Assembly (NCBI RefSeq): GCF_004027225.2
Contig: NC_044277.2
Span: 40,730,305 to 40,794,304, forward strand
DNA length: 64,000 nt
From: Strigops habroptila
Taxonomy: Eukaryota; Chordata; Aves; Psittaciformes; Psittacidae
Reading direction: 5' to 3'
The translations under genes and the position numbers were made by a program. A model generated the notes under the pieces. That model ran no database searches. It was not told where the DNA came from and saw nothing but the letters and a program-made list of their open reading frames with translations. Positions within the stretch are counted from its first letter, which is position 1. Every line of letters starts with the position of its first letter. Below, one piece after another: positions 25,216 through 37,132 of the stretch.

Positions 25216-26028
25216 TTTAGTGTTATTATTTTTAATAATAATGGTAGAAATGAATCTTTCCACAGAAGCAAGAGATGAACTTGACAATATAAAAAGAGAT
25301 TATAGAGACAAAGGTGCAGTGAATAGGACTGAAAAAAGCAATGGCACCTAATGGGGCAATGAAGTCCTTGATGTTTAGTTCTCCATCATTTTGTTGTTTA
25401 AGTAATCTTCTACTAGGAGAAAATTGAGCTAGGGATTAAAGTACTTGTGAAGCTCATTTTAGATAGGTAGCTGCTTCAGATAACTGAGTGGGAGTACCTT
25501 GACTGTGTCACTGGAGTGATTTGTCAGAGACATCTATATTCTTTCTTTTCCAGCACGAATGCAGTATTTATTCTTCTGCCCTACAGAGCTGACACTGTAG
25601 AAGAAAAAAGGGAGTTGGTATGTTTTTTTTCATTTCATCTGCATTACTCTCCAAATATTTAGTAGGGCTTACATCCAAATAAGTTAAACCTGCTCAAATC
25701 TGATTTAGTGAAGGTCCATATGTTGCAGGCAGACAGTGTGAGAGGCTATCCCCTACTCAGTCTTCCTCAAACAGCTAAGGGTCTTTGTATGGGCCAGGAA
25801 AATCTGCTTATCTTAGATCCACTAGCTTTAGTAACACATTTTTCCACAGTTTTATAAACTCTTTAAAGCATCATGTCTGGAACATGAGATCTATTTTGTA
25901 CATTTTCGTTTAGAAGGGGAGGGAAGAAATGGCTTGGGAAACATAGCCTTTGCCTAGCCTTCAGTCAGGTTTTACATGTCTTGGTGCTGCCTAGCAGGTG
26001 AGTGCTAGCACAGCTGCTGCAGGAGCCT

Positions 26029-26127
26029 TGTGCAGTTTACTCAGCAACATATTTAAATTCCTGTGATACTAATGAAATGAGAATTGTGGAGGAGGGAAAA
26101 TAGCAGATGAGATAGGAGACATGGAGA
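26029..26127 (+). repeat. 99-bp dispersed direct repeat, copy 1
   Basis: It aligns without gaps to 31372-31470 in the same orientation; I count 9 differences in 99 positions by eye. The shared core includes 'ctaatgaaatgagaattgtg' and 'ggaggagggaaaa'. The flanks do not match. It resembles none of the CR1 copies here. Confidence 0.85.
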
Positions 26128-26860
26128 AGTAACGAACACAGTACTGGGCCCACCTCCTGCTGAGTTAATTCTCTCTTGACCTTCTGGGAAGGAGGGCAGA
26201 AGAGCAGGATATCCCTCATAAAAATTTTTAGTTCCTTTCACTCTCCACGCACTAATGTATTTCTCCCTCTGCCTTTGGCTTTTATGGTTTGAGAAATATG
26301 AGGATATATTTATCTGCTATTACACATATGCCAATGTGGTTGAAATGGCCAGTGCGTTCAAATCCTGTTAGGATGAGCAGAGGGCATCACAGTGTCATCT
26401 GCAGCCACATATTTGTGAACACTATAAGTCAGCACTGCTTCTGGTAGATGCATTCCTGTTATTCCCTTGCTACCAGCTCTTCACTGAGTTCTCCATGATA
26501 TCTAATTCATATTTACAGGAGCAGTTGCAACTTATAGTGGGCTTCATGGGGAAACTAGCCATTAAGAACTAATTTCAGCTTGAAATCTTGACTCAGTTCA
26601 GCAAGCAACTACCTGAACTCCTGTGCCAACCTAACAGAGGTGGCAGCTCAACGGCAGAAATTTGGTGGCCAGAGGCAAGTAGTGTATGGCATTGATCTTT
26701 CTGGCAGCCATTCCAAATTACATTGGTTTAAATTGTGCATGAAGCTACAGACAAATAATGTAATTGGGTGAGAATTCACTGCCCCAGAAAAACAGGCCAA
26801 AGAAAGAAAGATTTTAACAAGGTATAATAAATATTCATGTTATTTTCCGGTTATGAATCC

Positions 26861-27058
26861 TAGAATCATAGAATCAATTAGGTTGGAAAAGTCCTTTAAG
26901 ATCAGTGAGTCCAACTGTTACCCCAGGACTGCCAAGTCCCCCACTAAACCATGTCACTAAGGGCTTCATCTACGTGTTTTTTGAACACTTCCAGGGACAG
27001 TGACTTTACCACATCCCTGGGAAGCCTGTTTCAATGCCTGCCTATGAACAGTGAAAAA
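26861..27058 (-). mobile_element. CR1-like LINE fragment, different subfamily
   Basis: It starts with 'tagaatcatagaatcaattaggttgg' in two parts (the reverse-complemented CR1 3' terminal repeats plus the conserved 'ggttggaaaag' block). It continues through 'ccactaaaccatgtcacta' to a position equivalent to the ORF2 end ('cacatccctgggaagcctgtt'). It carries the 'aagggcttcatctacgtgttttt' type of 3'UTR/ORF end, split here only for description, which differs from the other CR1 copies. It is old and non-coding. Confidence 0.88.
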
Positions 27059-30000
27059 GTGTTGAAAGGCAAAACTGAGCAGTGGGTAAATCACTGCAGG
27101 TGGACTTTGCAGGCTCTCCTCTCTGTCCCTCAGGTCAGGCACATACCTGCCATGGCCATTCTGGTAAAAAAGCCTTTCCAAATAGGCATTTATCATCCAA
27201 AAAGCTGTCACCAACAAAAGCCAATAAATACCTTCGCTCAGTGCCTTGGGATGTTCCCTTATACAAGACAAGCCTCCCCTATCTCTGAGCCCTTGATTCA
27301 TCATCTGGGAATCAGGTTCCCTGGCCACATGCCAGGGCCCACATTCTGCCATCTGTCAGAGCAGGGTCAGCAGCTTCCCTGAGTCTGGGAAGGGCCCATA
27401 TACAGGCAAGGCTGCTTCTGAGCAGCCGAGCAAGCACCTTTAGGGCTGTCTTAATAGGTAATGCAGATTGTGGCAAAAGATGCAATACTTCAGAACAAGG
27501 AATGTACAACCTCAGCACAACTTCCAGTTTTAATATTGGTTTCAACTAAACTGAAAATAATCTCCAACAACAATACACTATGTAATTAACACAGCTTGAT
27601 TTTCTGTCAGTCAGTCTTTATTCCCTTAAAAATGTACAAGTGAATTGGGAAAAAGAACCCCACAGAAAAAAGAAAAAACATCACCACCAACAATAAAAAA
27701 ATAATTATTAAAATTAAAACGTACTAAAAGTGTTACTTAGCTTGTTTATTAAATTGTCATAGTTCAGGCACCAAGAAACAAAGTTTTTGCAAAAATTTTG
27801 TTTGTATGCTTAGTATGGTTTCTTCTTCTTTTCCTTGGTAACAAAGAAATTAAGAAATGGCTTTCTGTTTGTTAAAAATACAAGGGATGTGTAAAAAACT
27901 GCATGAGTGAACATGTTTGATACTTCAGCTGTAGTGTCACGTGTCATTTTAAAAGAAAAGAAGAAGAATTGTGTGTGGGATAAATGGCTGAAAAAAGGAA
28001 GGCAGGATCAATCAACACATGCCAAGGAGAAACTGAGGCAGTTGAAGGAATAGGAAAGGTGATTATTTCAGATTTAGGAGTAGCATGACAGAAAGGAAAT
28101 AAGAAAAAAGGACAAAAAAAGACACACCTGACACTAATTCTTTTTTTCGTACGATTTCAGAGCTGAGCTTTTCAACAACCCAATTGTGCAGTACAGGAGA
28201 GGGAAAGCAAAATGAAATGCTTGTTCTTTTCAAATTTATCAAAAAAAAGCCATGTTTACATAATATGTAATGTATTAGTGCCATTTATGATCATCAAAAG
28301 CTTCAGTTGGGGCCAAACATATGACAAGATCTTTAAAAGGATTTCAAACCTAATGTTAGCAAATTAACAGCTTCTTTCTTTTGTTTATAAGGCTCAAACA
28401 CATTGAACTAATTTGTTATAAAGTGATTTTCTCTGTCATGGGTTATAGACTTTTAAAAATTAACTGTAGTCTGTTAAAAATAACCAGTGGCTGTATTCAA
28501 GTGAATGTAGACATTGTAGGATTACTACTCACCTATTCCATTTTCATTGCTTTAACCCCACTAGCCACCTGATGAAGATAGAGACCATTTCTTAGGCATC
28601 CCTTTGATGCCTCCTTTGCCTCAGGAGTCAGAGAGAAGAAAAAAGTTGGTATTTTCCCTCCCTTTGAGTCATCGGAGACTCTCACAGCTGGAGACATTAT
28701 ATCAAAAAGATCCATTAGTAATTAATTACGTTCTCAGCTGCTTGGCCAGTATATCATAATCACAGACTCGATAGAAATCACCCACTAGGGCTAGAGGCAT
28801 CATGAAATTTTTCCTCTAGGTCAGGTAGGCAGAAGCATTCTGATATTCATAACAAGGGGATGACCTGCTTCCTTGGGTCAGTTTATTTAAAAAACCTCCC
28901 TACTCCTGCAAGGTCTTAAGGCTTTGGCATTGTTCTTGATTTTTTTCCCCTTCTATTCTTTCAGACATTTCAAATTTGTCTTTTGGCCAGTTACAAGTAT
29001 TTGAAATTTGCTCTAGACTATTTAAAAATACTGTGTCATCTAAAGTCAGTAAAGGCATGCCTTATACTCTGTTTGAAGTAGGTCTCCGTTGCATTCTTAC
29101 TGGTAATTTCAGTTTTATAGACCAAATGACCAAGGTGGTCTTTTCCAAATTCATGTTCCTAAATTAAATAGTTCTTGAACATCAAATTTCTGTTTCCTGA
29201 GCAGATATTTTTAGGCTAAGGTCTTTGATAAGCTTGAGTCTTTTGCTTTGAGATGTTTTTCCCAAACTTAAGAAAAAAATATTCCTTCCCTGTCTCCAGT
29301 TTTTATTATTCTTCCTGACGTGTGAATTGGTGATTTAAGCACAAGATGTAAGCAGCAGCGCAGTGGGAGATAGTATTGAGATTCATATTTTTGGACATCA
29401 ATAGCATTGCTTTGGCCAATTCTGACTACTTCTTTTTTTTTTTTTTTTTCCAGAGCAACTGTTTCTGAGTTAGGAATCCACCCTCAGATAGCTTCACTCC
29501 CTTCACCTGGCTGCATGCTGATGGATTGTGCTCTCTTGGTCCAGCACCCCTATTGGCCTGCAACAGAGACCAGTTTTCTTTATCACTTGCCAGTCTAAAA
29601 ATAGATTCCTGCTGAAAATCTCTTCTCAAATCAACACTGATGTGTGTGTTATTCAACTGAATGAGGTTACCTCACTAACCTCATTTTTATTATGAGGCTT
29701 CTCAGTGAACCAGTTGTTAATCCACTGAATGCAGGCCACATTAACCTACTAAGTTTTTGACTAAACTGTCATGTGGCACAAAGTCAAGTGCTTCTTAGAA
29801 ATCTCTTGCACTGACACCATTAGTATGCAGCAGGCCCAGAAACTTTGTGAACTTATTGAGAAATCACACAAGAAATCAGAAGTCATCCACAAAAGGCCAC
29901 TGTGGAAATCTATCCTTGATATCATTCATAGAATCATATGATCAGAAAATGTCTTTGATGTAGGAAATGATATCGAATGTCTGCACTTCTGCTTTGGAGG

Positions 30001-33000
30001 TAGCATGAACCTGAGCTGGCTGACTTTCTCATGTGGGGTGGTCCCTACAGTTTCATTTTTTCTAAAACTTTTCAAGCCTCCTCTTTCATCGCACACAGAA
30101 CTTTTCCATCATTGTTTTCTCTCTTTTAAAGATGATTACTTCAGCAGAGGGGGTCAGTGAGCTCTAGACTCAGGCCACTCTAACGCAGCACACCTGCAGT
30201 GACTCTCCATCTGCAGTGAAGGCTGCCATTGAACCTTTCCTTCCAAAAATCCCTAGGTCCATGTTCCCCTGATTGAGGGCTCTCATTGTGAGAGGAAATT
30301 AAACATTTTTTCTGACTCAGACTCCAGGATTTGAATGTAAGGCCTTCTGTTTGATATTGCCTTAGCTGCCAAGCCCTGAAAATGCCACTCAGTTTTTGGT
30401 TTTGTTGAAAGGAAACATCTGTCTGTTTATATGATGGTCATCATGCTGGACAGAGAGAGCTCTTCAAAGAACCCATGTCACATGCACAGTTATTCTGGTC
30501 ACCAGGCAGCTTTTTGTCGGTGTCAGTAAGTTCTTGTTTGCTGTCATGGATCTGGCATCATGAAGGGCAGATGGTGAAGATGGCTTCTGTGGCAAGAGTC
30601 TTATTTTTGACCCACTGCATCTTTAAATTAATTTTTTAACAGCTATAATGACAGGTGTAATAAACTAATTACCTTAGAAACAGGACTTTGTCTTCTGTGG
30701 TGCATCTGACACAGCTGAGAATCCAGGATTGTGTTCAAAAGACTCAAACCGCTGGGACTATCTGGTACCTAGTGCTGATTTGATGATGGGGTAAGATAAC
30801 AGCAGGTGTCTGCTGCAGGACTCTTGGAAGGGGTGTGTATCTGCTTCTTAAATGTAATTCTAGACAAAACCAGAAGCTGACAATAAACCAACCAACTATA
30901 TGAGACTTTCTAAGTTAAACAGTCAGTCTTCAGAGTCATGGTAATACAAATAATTACTTTCAAATCCATGTTACAACATTTGTCAGGGACCGAAAGCAGT
31001 TCAAAAGGGTCCTTTGGTCAGACTGGTTGTGGCTCAGCCCTCAAGAACTGTTCTCAGTACACCACTCTTGGATCCTGCAAAATCTGTCAAGGTTTTAATG
31101 TCTTTCCATTTTTCTTTGGAAAGTTTGCAGTAGATCTTGTCCCATGAACAATTTAAAACACAAGCAATGTTCATTTCTTGCTATTAAGTTCCCAGTACCA
31201 ATTGGCCTAAGAGAGAAACTGTCTGGTTTAGATTCCTGTCAAATAACATCTATACACCCAGACTCTGCTTTGGGATGCTGTAGTTTCTCCCATATGCTGC
31301 CTTCAGCTGAATAGTCCCAGCTTCAGACAGTCAGTCAGATGGTGCAGGAACAAAACCTCCACTACCAAAACTGTGTAGTTCACTCAGCAACATATTCAAA
31401 TTCCTGTGATGCTAATGAAATGAGAATTGTGGAGGAGGGAAAACAAGAGACGAGATAGGAGAGATGGAGATTCCTGAAATTACTTCAGGAAAAATAAAAG
31501 AAGGAAAAGGGACTTATTTCACAGTCCTACCTGACTCTGCCCCTCCTGGCTTTCTCTCCTATCCCCTCTTTGTTTCCTGTGGAATAACTCGCAGGTTAGT
31601 TTTCCGGGTTTTGCTTGAACTGTCTCAGTCAGAAGCTGCTTCATGTTTCCAGCTGCTCCTTTCAGAGCAAGTTCTCCAAAAATGACTCATTGTGTCTCAA
31701 TTGCAGGTGCAAAATGTCCCCAAACCCAAATGGTGGTGACATTAGGGTTGAATTTCTTAAAGATAAAGCCAGTAAAGATCATTATAGCTCTGCAGTAAAA
31801 AAAAGATTTAGATATATTTCTAATAATAAAACTAATCTCCTATTTTTTAATTGGTATAATGATCTTTATTTTATGGAATAAATATTTGGAGCTGTTACCT
31901 AAAATTCAGTTAAGAACATGCCACAATTCTCTGCTGTGCTATTCCTACAAAAAATACTGAAAAAATATGAAGTAACAAGATGCACTAAGCTTTAAGTTAT
32001 GATATATATGTGACACACTGATTCTCACATCTCTTTTAGTCATAGCGTTTTACTTCTTTAACTGTCCAGCCTTCCAGTGTTGGCCAGTTCATTAGCGTGT
32101 CCTGTGCCTTAAAAACTGCTTGCAAAAAACCCTCTACAGATTCACGGAAATAAAGTACTGCAAAAAGAATTCAAGAGATCATCTGATCAAGTCCTCTGCA
32201 CTGAGGCAGGACCCAGTATATGAGCCTCAACAGGCACATATATATAAAACCTCTGATTTTAGGGAAACTATGTGATATGAAAAACAGCTGGAATCCTCTG
32301 CTACTTCTCAGAAATTAGAGCAGTCATCTACAAATTACTGCCTTGGCTAATACATTCATACTTTTGAGGTAATTTTTCACTTTCTCACCTCTCCTTTAGT
32401 AACAACCCTGCATTAAATCCCAGCTCAACAAAGCCAACAGGAGAATTCCCATGGACTTCAACAGAACCAGGTTTTCTCTCTGTTTTTCTTCTTGATTTAG
32501 ATGAGTGGCCATGGAAATCTTTGGCTGACAGATTTATTGAGAAACAATGAGACACCTAAATTTTAAATCTTTGCTTTAGCCTGTCTTTTATTTGAGTATG
32601 TGCTTTGGGAATACATTTAGATAATTTTTATATTTCAGTATAAATCCAGAGGTAAAATGTCACTACTAAACCAACATTTACCAATTTTTCATTTAACGGA
32701 TTTGGGTCGAAGTGTTGAGCTTGACGGGAAAAATTAAAAGTTAGGTTTCTTACTGAGCCCTGATGACATAGGTACATCTGGCTCTGCCTTGGGCACTGGA
32801 AAGCACTAGATCATCTCTGCAAGTTCCTGTCAGCCCTATGATACTTTGACTTAACTAGTTTGCTTTTAACTTCAATCAGGCAGATTGGTGACTAAGAAAG
32901 ATCAGAAAATGAAAAGATAATGCCACAGGAAAAAAATGTGATGTACTTGTTTAAATCTGTTGGCTACAAGAAGCAAATAACCAGACCTATTTAGGCTCAC

Positions 33001-35744
33001 CATGAAGAGGTTTTCAGTTCCTAAATAAGATACTGAGTGCAATCTTAAGATGCTTTCTTTGATGTAAATCTCATGCTGAGGTTCTTTCTCCATATAATGA
33101 TGAGGAGGCACATTAGAGCTACTAACAAAAGGGCAACTGTAGTTGTGACCTGAGAATGGGTTTTCAACCTGCCAGAATTGCTTGGGATTAGTAAAACAGT
33201 CATCTTCCTCTGCTTGCAGTCTGGTTGTCCTTCTTTCAAGTGCTTTCTGAAGAACTCAAATAACAAATCAATTTAAAAAGAGAAAAGGTTTTGTGCAGTA
33301 ATAGAAAAATCTTTTTGTTTGGTTGGTTTTTAAATAAGTCTTTAAGGTTCTTGGGCATAGAAAGAATCTGGAAAAGCTACTTAAAACTTGTGATTTAGAT
33401 GTGTTGTGGCTCTAATTGTTTCTTTTAGTTTTAAGGCTTGCCCCAGTTCCCAGCGCAGTGAATGAGAATCATTGCAGTAACTTCAGGGCCTGATAGATCT
33501 GCCCCTCAAGCTGCTCTTCAGGGAAACCCATTCTTGTTTCCTTGACTTCTTGTTTATTCTTTTAAGTATACACAAAGGGTAATATTAAAAAAAAAAAAAA
33601 AAAGAAATCCTGGTAACAAATGAAGCAATCAACCTTGTCTGCTTGGTTTAACTTAAAACAGTAAATTAAAAACAGTTTATTGCCCTCTGGATGGATATAA
33701 TGTCAATCCAAGGAAAGAAGGATGAAGTTTTTCCATTTTTCCGAAGGAGAGGAACAAGTGACAGCAGAGGCAGAGGACAAGGTAAAACTGGGTGGCTTAT
33801 AATGGTAAAGGGCCTAGTTGGGTTCTGATACAGCGCTTTAAACTGCTAAATAGTCAACATACATATAAGTTACAGAAAAAAAAATAGTGGCTCTAGTATT
33901 TGTAACAGAATTTATATCTTAGAAACCCACTGAATGTGGGTGACATATTTGACAATCTTTGCTCAAGGAGCCACTAACTTTCCCAAAATAGCAGCTCCAG
34001 AGCGTTGTCCATCAAGACTGCATAGTCAGCTATAGCAGTTTGCAGACTTCTTACATCTTTTTGGGGGATGTGAGGGAGACAAGAGGGACTACTCGCTTGC
34101 CTTTTGCAATATGGCTTTTAATTCTTCTGAGTATTCTGCTATCTGCCTCAAACAGACACCCAATAAAGACTTTGATTTTTTTTTATGAGCAGAAGAATTC
34201 TTCTATCTTAACAGTGCCATATGGTTTTCCCCCTTGTGTGACCTGCTCCCAGGGCTAGACGAAGATGTAAACCTAATCCATGACTAGTTATGAAGGTGGG
34301 CAGAGGAGATGATTGAGTCAAGGTAATACTTTGGTCATTTCCAGAGGAGAATTCAGCCCCATTCTGTGGTAGCCATACATGTCTCTGAGGGCAAAATACG
34401 AGCAAAGAAACAAAAAGCAAAAGAAGAGAAACTCTGGGATTTCTTTTGGAGATGGTAAATTAATGTGCTGCTTTGTTTCTCAGCTTATTGCTGCTCTCCC
34501 TTTTCCTCTCACTCAACCTAACCATCAGCTTGACCAAACAAAACTGCTTATATGCCCCCAATAAAGAGGTAAAAGCAGGAAATCGCATAGTGAGAAAGAG
34601 ATCGACACTTCCCTTCTGTTACCCTGGGAATCCATAGGTCAGAACCAGTGTATCTAGCACAGAACACCGATCTCTAAAAAAAATTGTGCGATAAACCCCG
34701 TTGTAACCCTTCATTAGTTAAATTTGGTTTTATCCCTGATCTCTGTGACATCACCCCCCAAAGGTGAGTGTGGATGGCACAAAAGTAGGAGGATGTGGGG
34801 AAGAAACTGGCTCCCATCACCAGCAATGACGCAGCCCCTGTGAGATACAACCCTGAGGGTACTCTGCTTGCGATAACCAGAGAAGGGTACAAATGAGAGT
34901 TTGGGGAAAGAGACAGCGTTTGTAGGGATATTACATATGTCAGAATAGTTTAAATATCTTTCAAATCAAAATTCCCCATTTTCACATCTTCAAGAATATC
35001 CCCAAACCTTTTTTGTTTTCTCCCACTCTTATTAAGTAAACATCTCAGTGGTACTTTCTGACAGAGTTTTACTCAAAAATTCTGTTGTAACATGAAATAT
35101 TGTCTGGTATAATTTTGAAAACTTGTGTTGCTTTTCAATCTACCCAGAGCAGCTGTATGCATTGCTCTCTGAATGCTGAGATCTTATTCACTAGTATTAT
35201 TTTATATTTAGGGCTCTAGGAGGCAAGTTTTTAACCCTTGGGCTTAATGGTTTCAGTAGGTCAGGACTTTTTTTGCTAGCTTTTTGTTAAGTGTCATTGT
35301 AAAAAAAAAATAAAAAAGCTGTTTTGGAGAAACAAACTTTTACAAGGTCTCTAGTTTGTATATTCATCCGCCAAAGACAGTCTGCTACTTTCCTTGCCAT
35401 GCAAACAGAACCAAATTTATACACACTTCAGACTTCACTCCCGGCTTCATTGTTCAGTAAGAACAGGTGGGGGGAAACAGTTCTGTTGCTGTATTCCCGA
35501 GGGAATCCCGCTAAATTAAAGCACATTTTAATCTCTTGAGCCGGCAGCTTTATTAGTAAGCGTTTCCCAATCTTCAGGGAAATCTAATTTCACAAATAGA
35601 TCAGAGCCACTTCAAACGCAGCTTTCAGTTGCCATCCACCGGGGGACAAACGGGGAGGAGGAAGTTTGTCAGAAAAGACCATCCTGAGCCCAAGAGTGAT
35701 TACCAGAGGTGTCTTCATCGACAGCCACCCACCTCAGGTCGATA
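27059..35744. other. Gene-poor AT-rich DNA upstream of the CpG island
   Basis: No exon was supported. It includes copy 2 of the 99-bp repeat. A very short CR1-terminus-like scrap ('tcatagaatcatatgatcag') lies at 29926-29945, too short to assign. Any distal regulatory elements of the gene that starts at about 35806 would be expected here or in its intron, but I cannot identify them from sequence alone. Confidence 0.5.
31372..31470 (+). repeat. 99-bp dispersed direct repeat, copy 2
   Basis: Gap-free match to 26029-26127, about 91 percent identical by eye, 5.3 kb apart and in the same orientation. Flanking sequence is unrelated on both sides. Confidence 0.85.
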
Positions 35745-35780
35745 GTACTCAAATGAGTACGCCGGTGCGGACTATATAAG
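35745..35780 (+). promoter_or_regulatory. Core promoter: inverted repeat plus TATA box
   Basis: TATATAAG at 35773-35780 sits where AT-rich DNA turns abruptly into a CpG island. About 33 bp downstream, 'gcgCAtcctctctctcc' offers a pyrimidine-purine start (A at 35806). Upstream, GTACTC-AAAT-GAGTAC (35745-35760) is a perfect 6-4-6 inverted repeat containing the E-box-type hexamer CAAATG. Just before it, CCACCTCAGGTC (35729-35740) carries a CACCT/AGGTC pair. The TATA call is supported by the downstream exon structure. Binding factors are not known from sequence alone. Confidence 0.72.
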
Positions 35781-35805
35781 AGAAGCGCATGGCCCTGGAG
35801 GGCGC

Positions 35806-35960
35806 ATCCTCTCTCTCCGGGCGCAGCACCGACCTCCCCGCTGCACTTCGCTCCGCGCCCGGCGGAGCCTCCGCGGGGACACGGGCTCTCCGGCGGCGGC
35901 AGAGGACATCTCTTGCCCGCCTGCCCGCCAGCCCTCAGCGAGGCTTGCCTCCGCTTGAAG
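35806..35960 (+). other. 5'UTR exon 1 (non-coding) with splice donor
   Basis: From the inferred start site (A at 35806, 33 bp after the TATA box) to 35960 there is no ATG. The exon ends GAAG|GTAAGT, a perfect vertebrate donor at 35961. Joining it to the acceptor at 36788/36789 (polypyrimidine stretch ending cctcccAG) puts only 10 nt before the signal-peptide ATG, making that the first ATG of the spliced mRNA. The resulting intron 1 is 828 bp (35961-36788). The start site is inferred, not observed. Confidence 0.65.
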
Positions 35961-36798
35961 GTAAGTAGCCGGCTCCTCGGGGGGCCTTCGGCATGCAGCG
36001 AATCCCCGGGTCGTTCCCTGGTTACTCCCCGGGTTTGCCGTGCGCCGCAACTCAGCGTCGGTAGGAGGGAGGGATGGAGAGCCTGGAGCCGTCGGGGAGA
36101 GCCGGCTCCCTCGCGGCTCCGATTAACTCTTTCGCCCAAGAGGATTTGCAAGGGACGCCCAATATAAAACAGTTTGTAAATAACAGAATTTTCCTCCCTC
36201 CTCCTTAATCCCAACTGTTTGCTATAATTAGAATAGCTTACTTAGAGGCATTAAGCACCGCTCTCGAAGCCTCAGCTTGTTGTAATTGTTTTTGCCCTTT
36301 ACACCCTGATTTGTAGCAGTTCCCGATGGAACTCGCCCCTAACTGAACTCCGTCCGGTTGCCGGTCCCTACGCTCTCTCCCGATAGCCGCTACGGGGCGG
36401 GCGGGTGGCGGGACGGCCCGCGGGGGTCCGCCGGCGGAGGAAGGAGGCAACAGCAGGCGCGGGAACGCCGGGGGCAAAGGAAGCCGAGCAAATCCTCCGC
36501 AAACCCCTGGACCGCAAATATGTGCGGCGGGCTTAATACCCTTCCCCTAATCCGTGCCTATACATCCGCCCTCTGGGGAGCGCGGCGGGGCTGCTCGGGG
36601 GCAGGCGGGAAGGCGCGGCGGGACCAGTTGGTGGCGGCCCGTCGGGTCTCCGCGGGGCTGCCCCCGGGCCGGGCGTGCGGACGCGCACCGCCTCCGCGGG
36701 GGTGCCCCGGGGCGCGGCATGGGGGGCGGGCGGGCGGGCTGCAGGCCGGGCCCGGCGCTGACCGCCTTCGCTCTCTGCCTCCTCCCAGCGCCGCAGAG

Positions 36799-37132
36799 AT
36801 GCGAGGGGCGAAGAAGCGCCAGGCACTGCCCGCCATCGTGCTCCTGCTGCTGGCCTCGGCCCCGCCGCCACCGGGCGCCGAGGGCAGGGACGTGCCCACC
36901 GGCGGAGCCGACCGGGGGGCGCTGCTCGATTTTCTTCTCCAAGCCCTGGGCGACGGCGGCCGCCCGCTGCCGCCCCGCCCGCCGCGGCGGGACCGGGTGA
37001 TCTCCCGGCGGTACATCGGCGGCGTCCCGTCGCCGGACCCTCTCTCCGTCGTCGCTGCCGCCGCCGCCCCCCGGCCGCCGGCGGCCGTCGCCCCGCCACC
37101 CCCACGGCTCTTCGCCACCGCCCGACACGGAG
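36799..37132 (+). CDS. First coding exon of an unrecognised secreted-protein gene
   Basis: The exon opens at a polypyrimidine/CAG acceptor (exon from 36789). It encodes 111 residues plus one base and ends GGAG|GTAAGA (donor at 37133), a phase-1 junction. Residues 1-28 look like a signal peptide: basic n-region MRGAKKRQ, hydrophobic core PAIVLLLLASA, then PPPPGAEG. Next comes a short amphipathic stretch (GALLDFLLQAL, 40-50), then a basic segment with dibasic pairs RR at 63-64 and 70-71 (PPRRDRVISRRYIGG). The rest is Pro/Ala-rich to ...LFATARHG. There is no cysteine anywhere, so any disulphide-rich mature domain must lie in later exons. Dibasic sites suggest proprotein-convertase processing, as in neuropeptide or growth-factor precursors; that is inference. 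The ATG has G at -3. The family was not recognised; a secreted cytokine-like factor, neuropeptide precursor or receptor ectodomain all remain possible. Later exons were not found with confidence in this window. Confidence 0.72.

Larger units (their letters stand above)
17927..26860. other. Gene-poor AT-rich DNA, no supported gene
   Basis: No coding exon could be supported. It contains the strongly pyrimidine-biased tract (24721-25215) and the first copy of the 99-bp repeat (26029-26127), both listed separately. Open frames on both strands around 23525-23857 coincide with locally higher GC and show no domain. Confidence 0.55.

Noticed and set aside
26951..27382. 143-codon plus-strand frame as a gene
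   Set aside because: Its first third is the reverse strand of a CR1 fragment, and the remainder has no domain and a competing frame on the other strand.
29926..29945. CR1 terminus-like scrap
   Set aside because: Only about 20 bp resemble the CR1 terminal repeat, which is too short to call an insertion.
36799..37132. Assignment of the first coding exon to the ALKAL (FAM150) family
   Set aside because: Only a short hydrophobic helix (ALLDFLLQAL) is reminiscent. The family's conserved C-terminal cysteine region was not found downstream, so I give no gene symbol.
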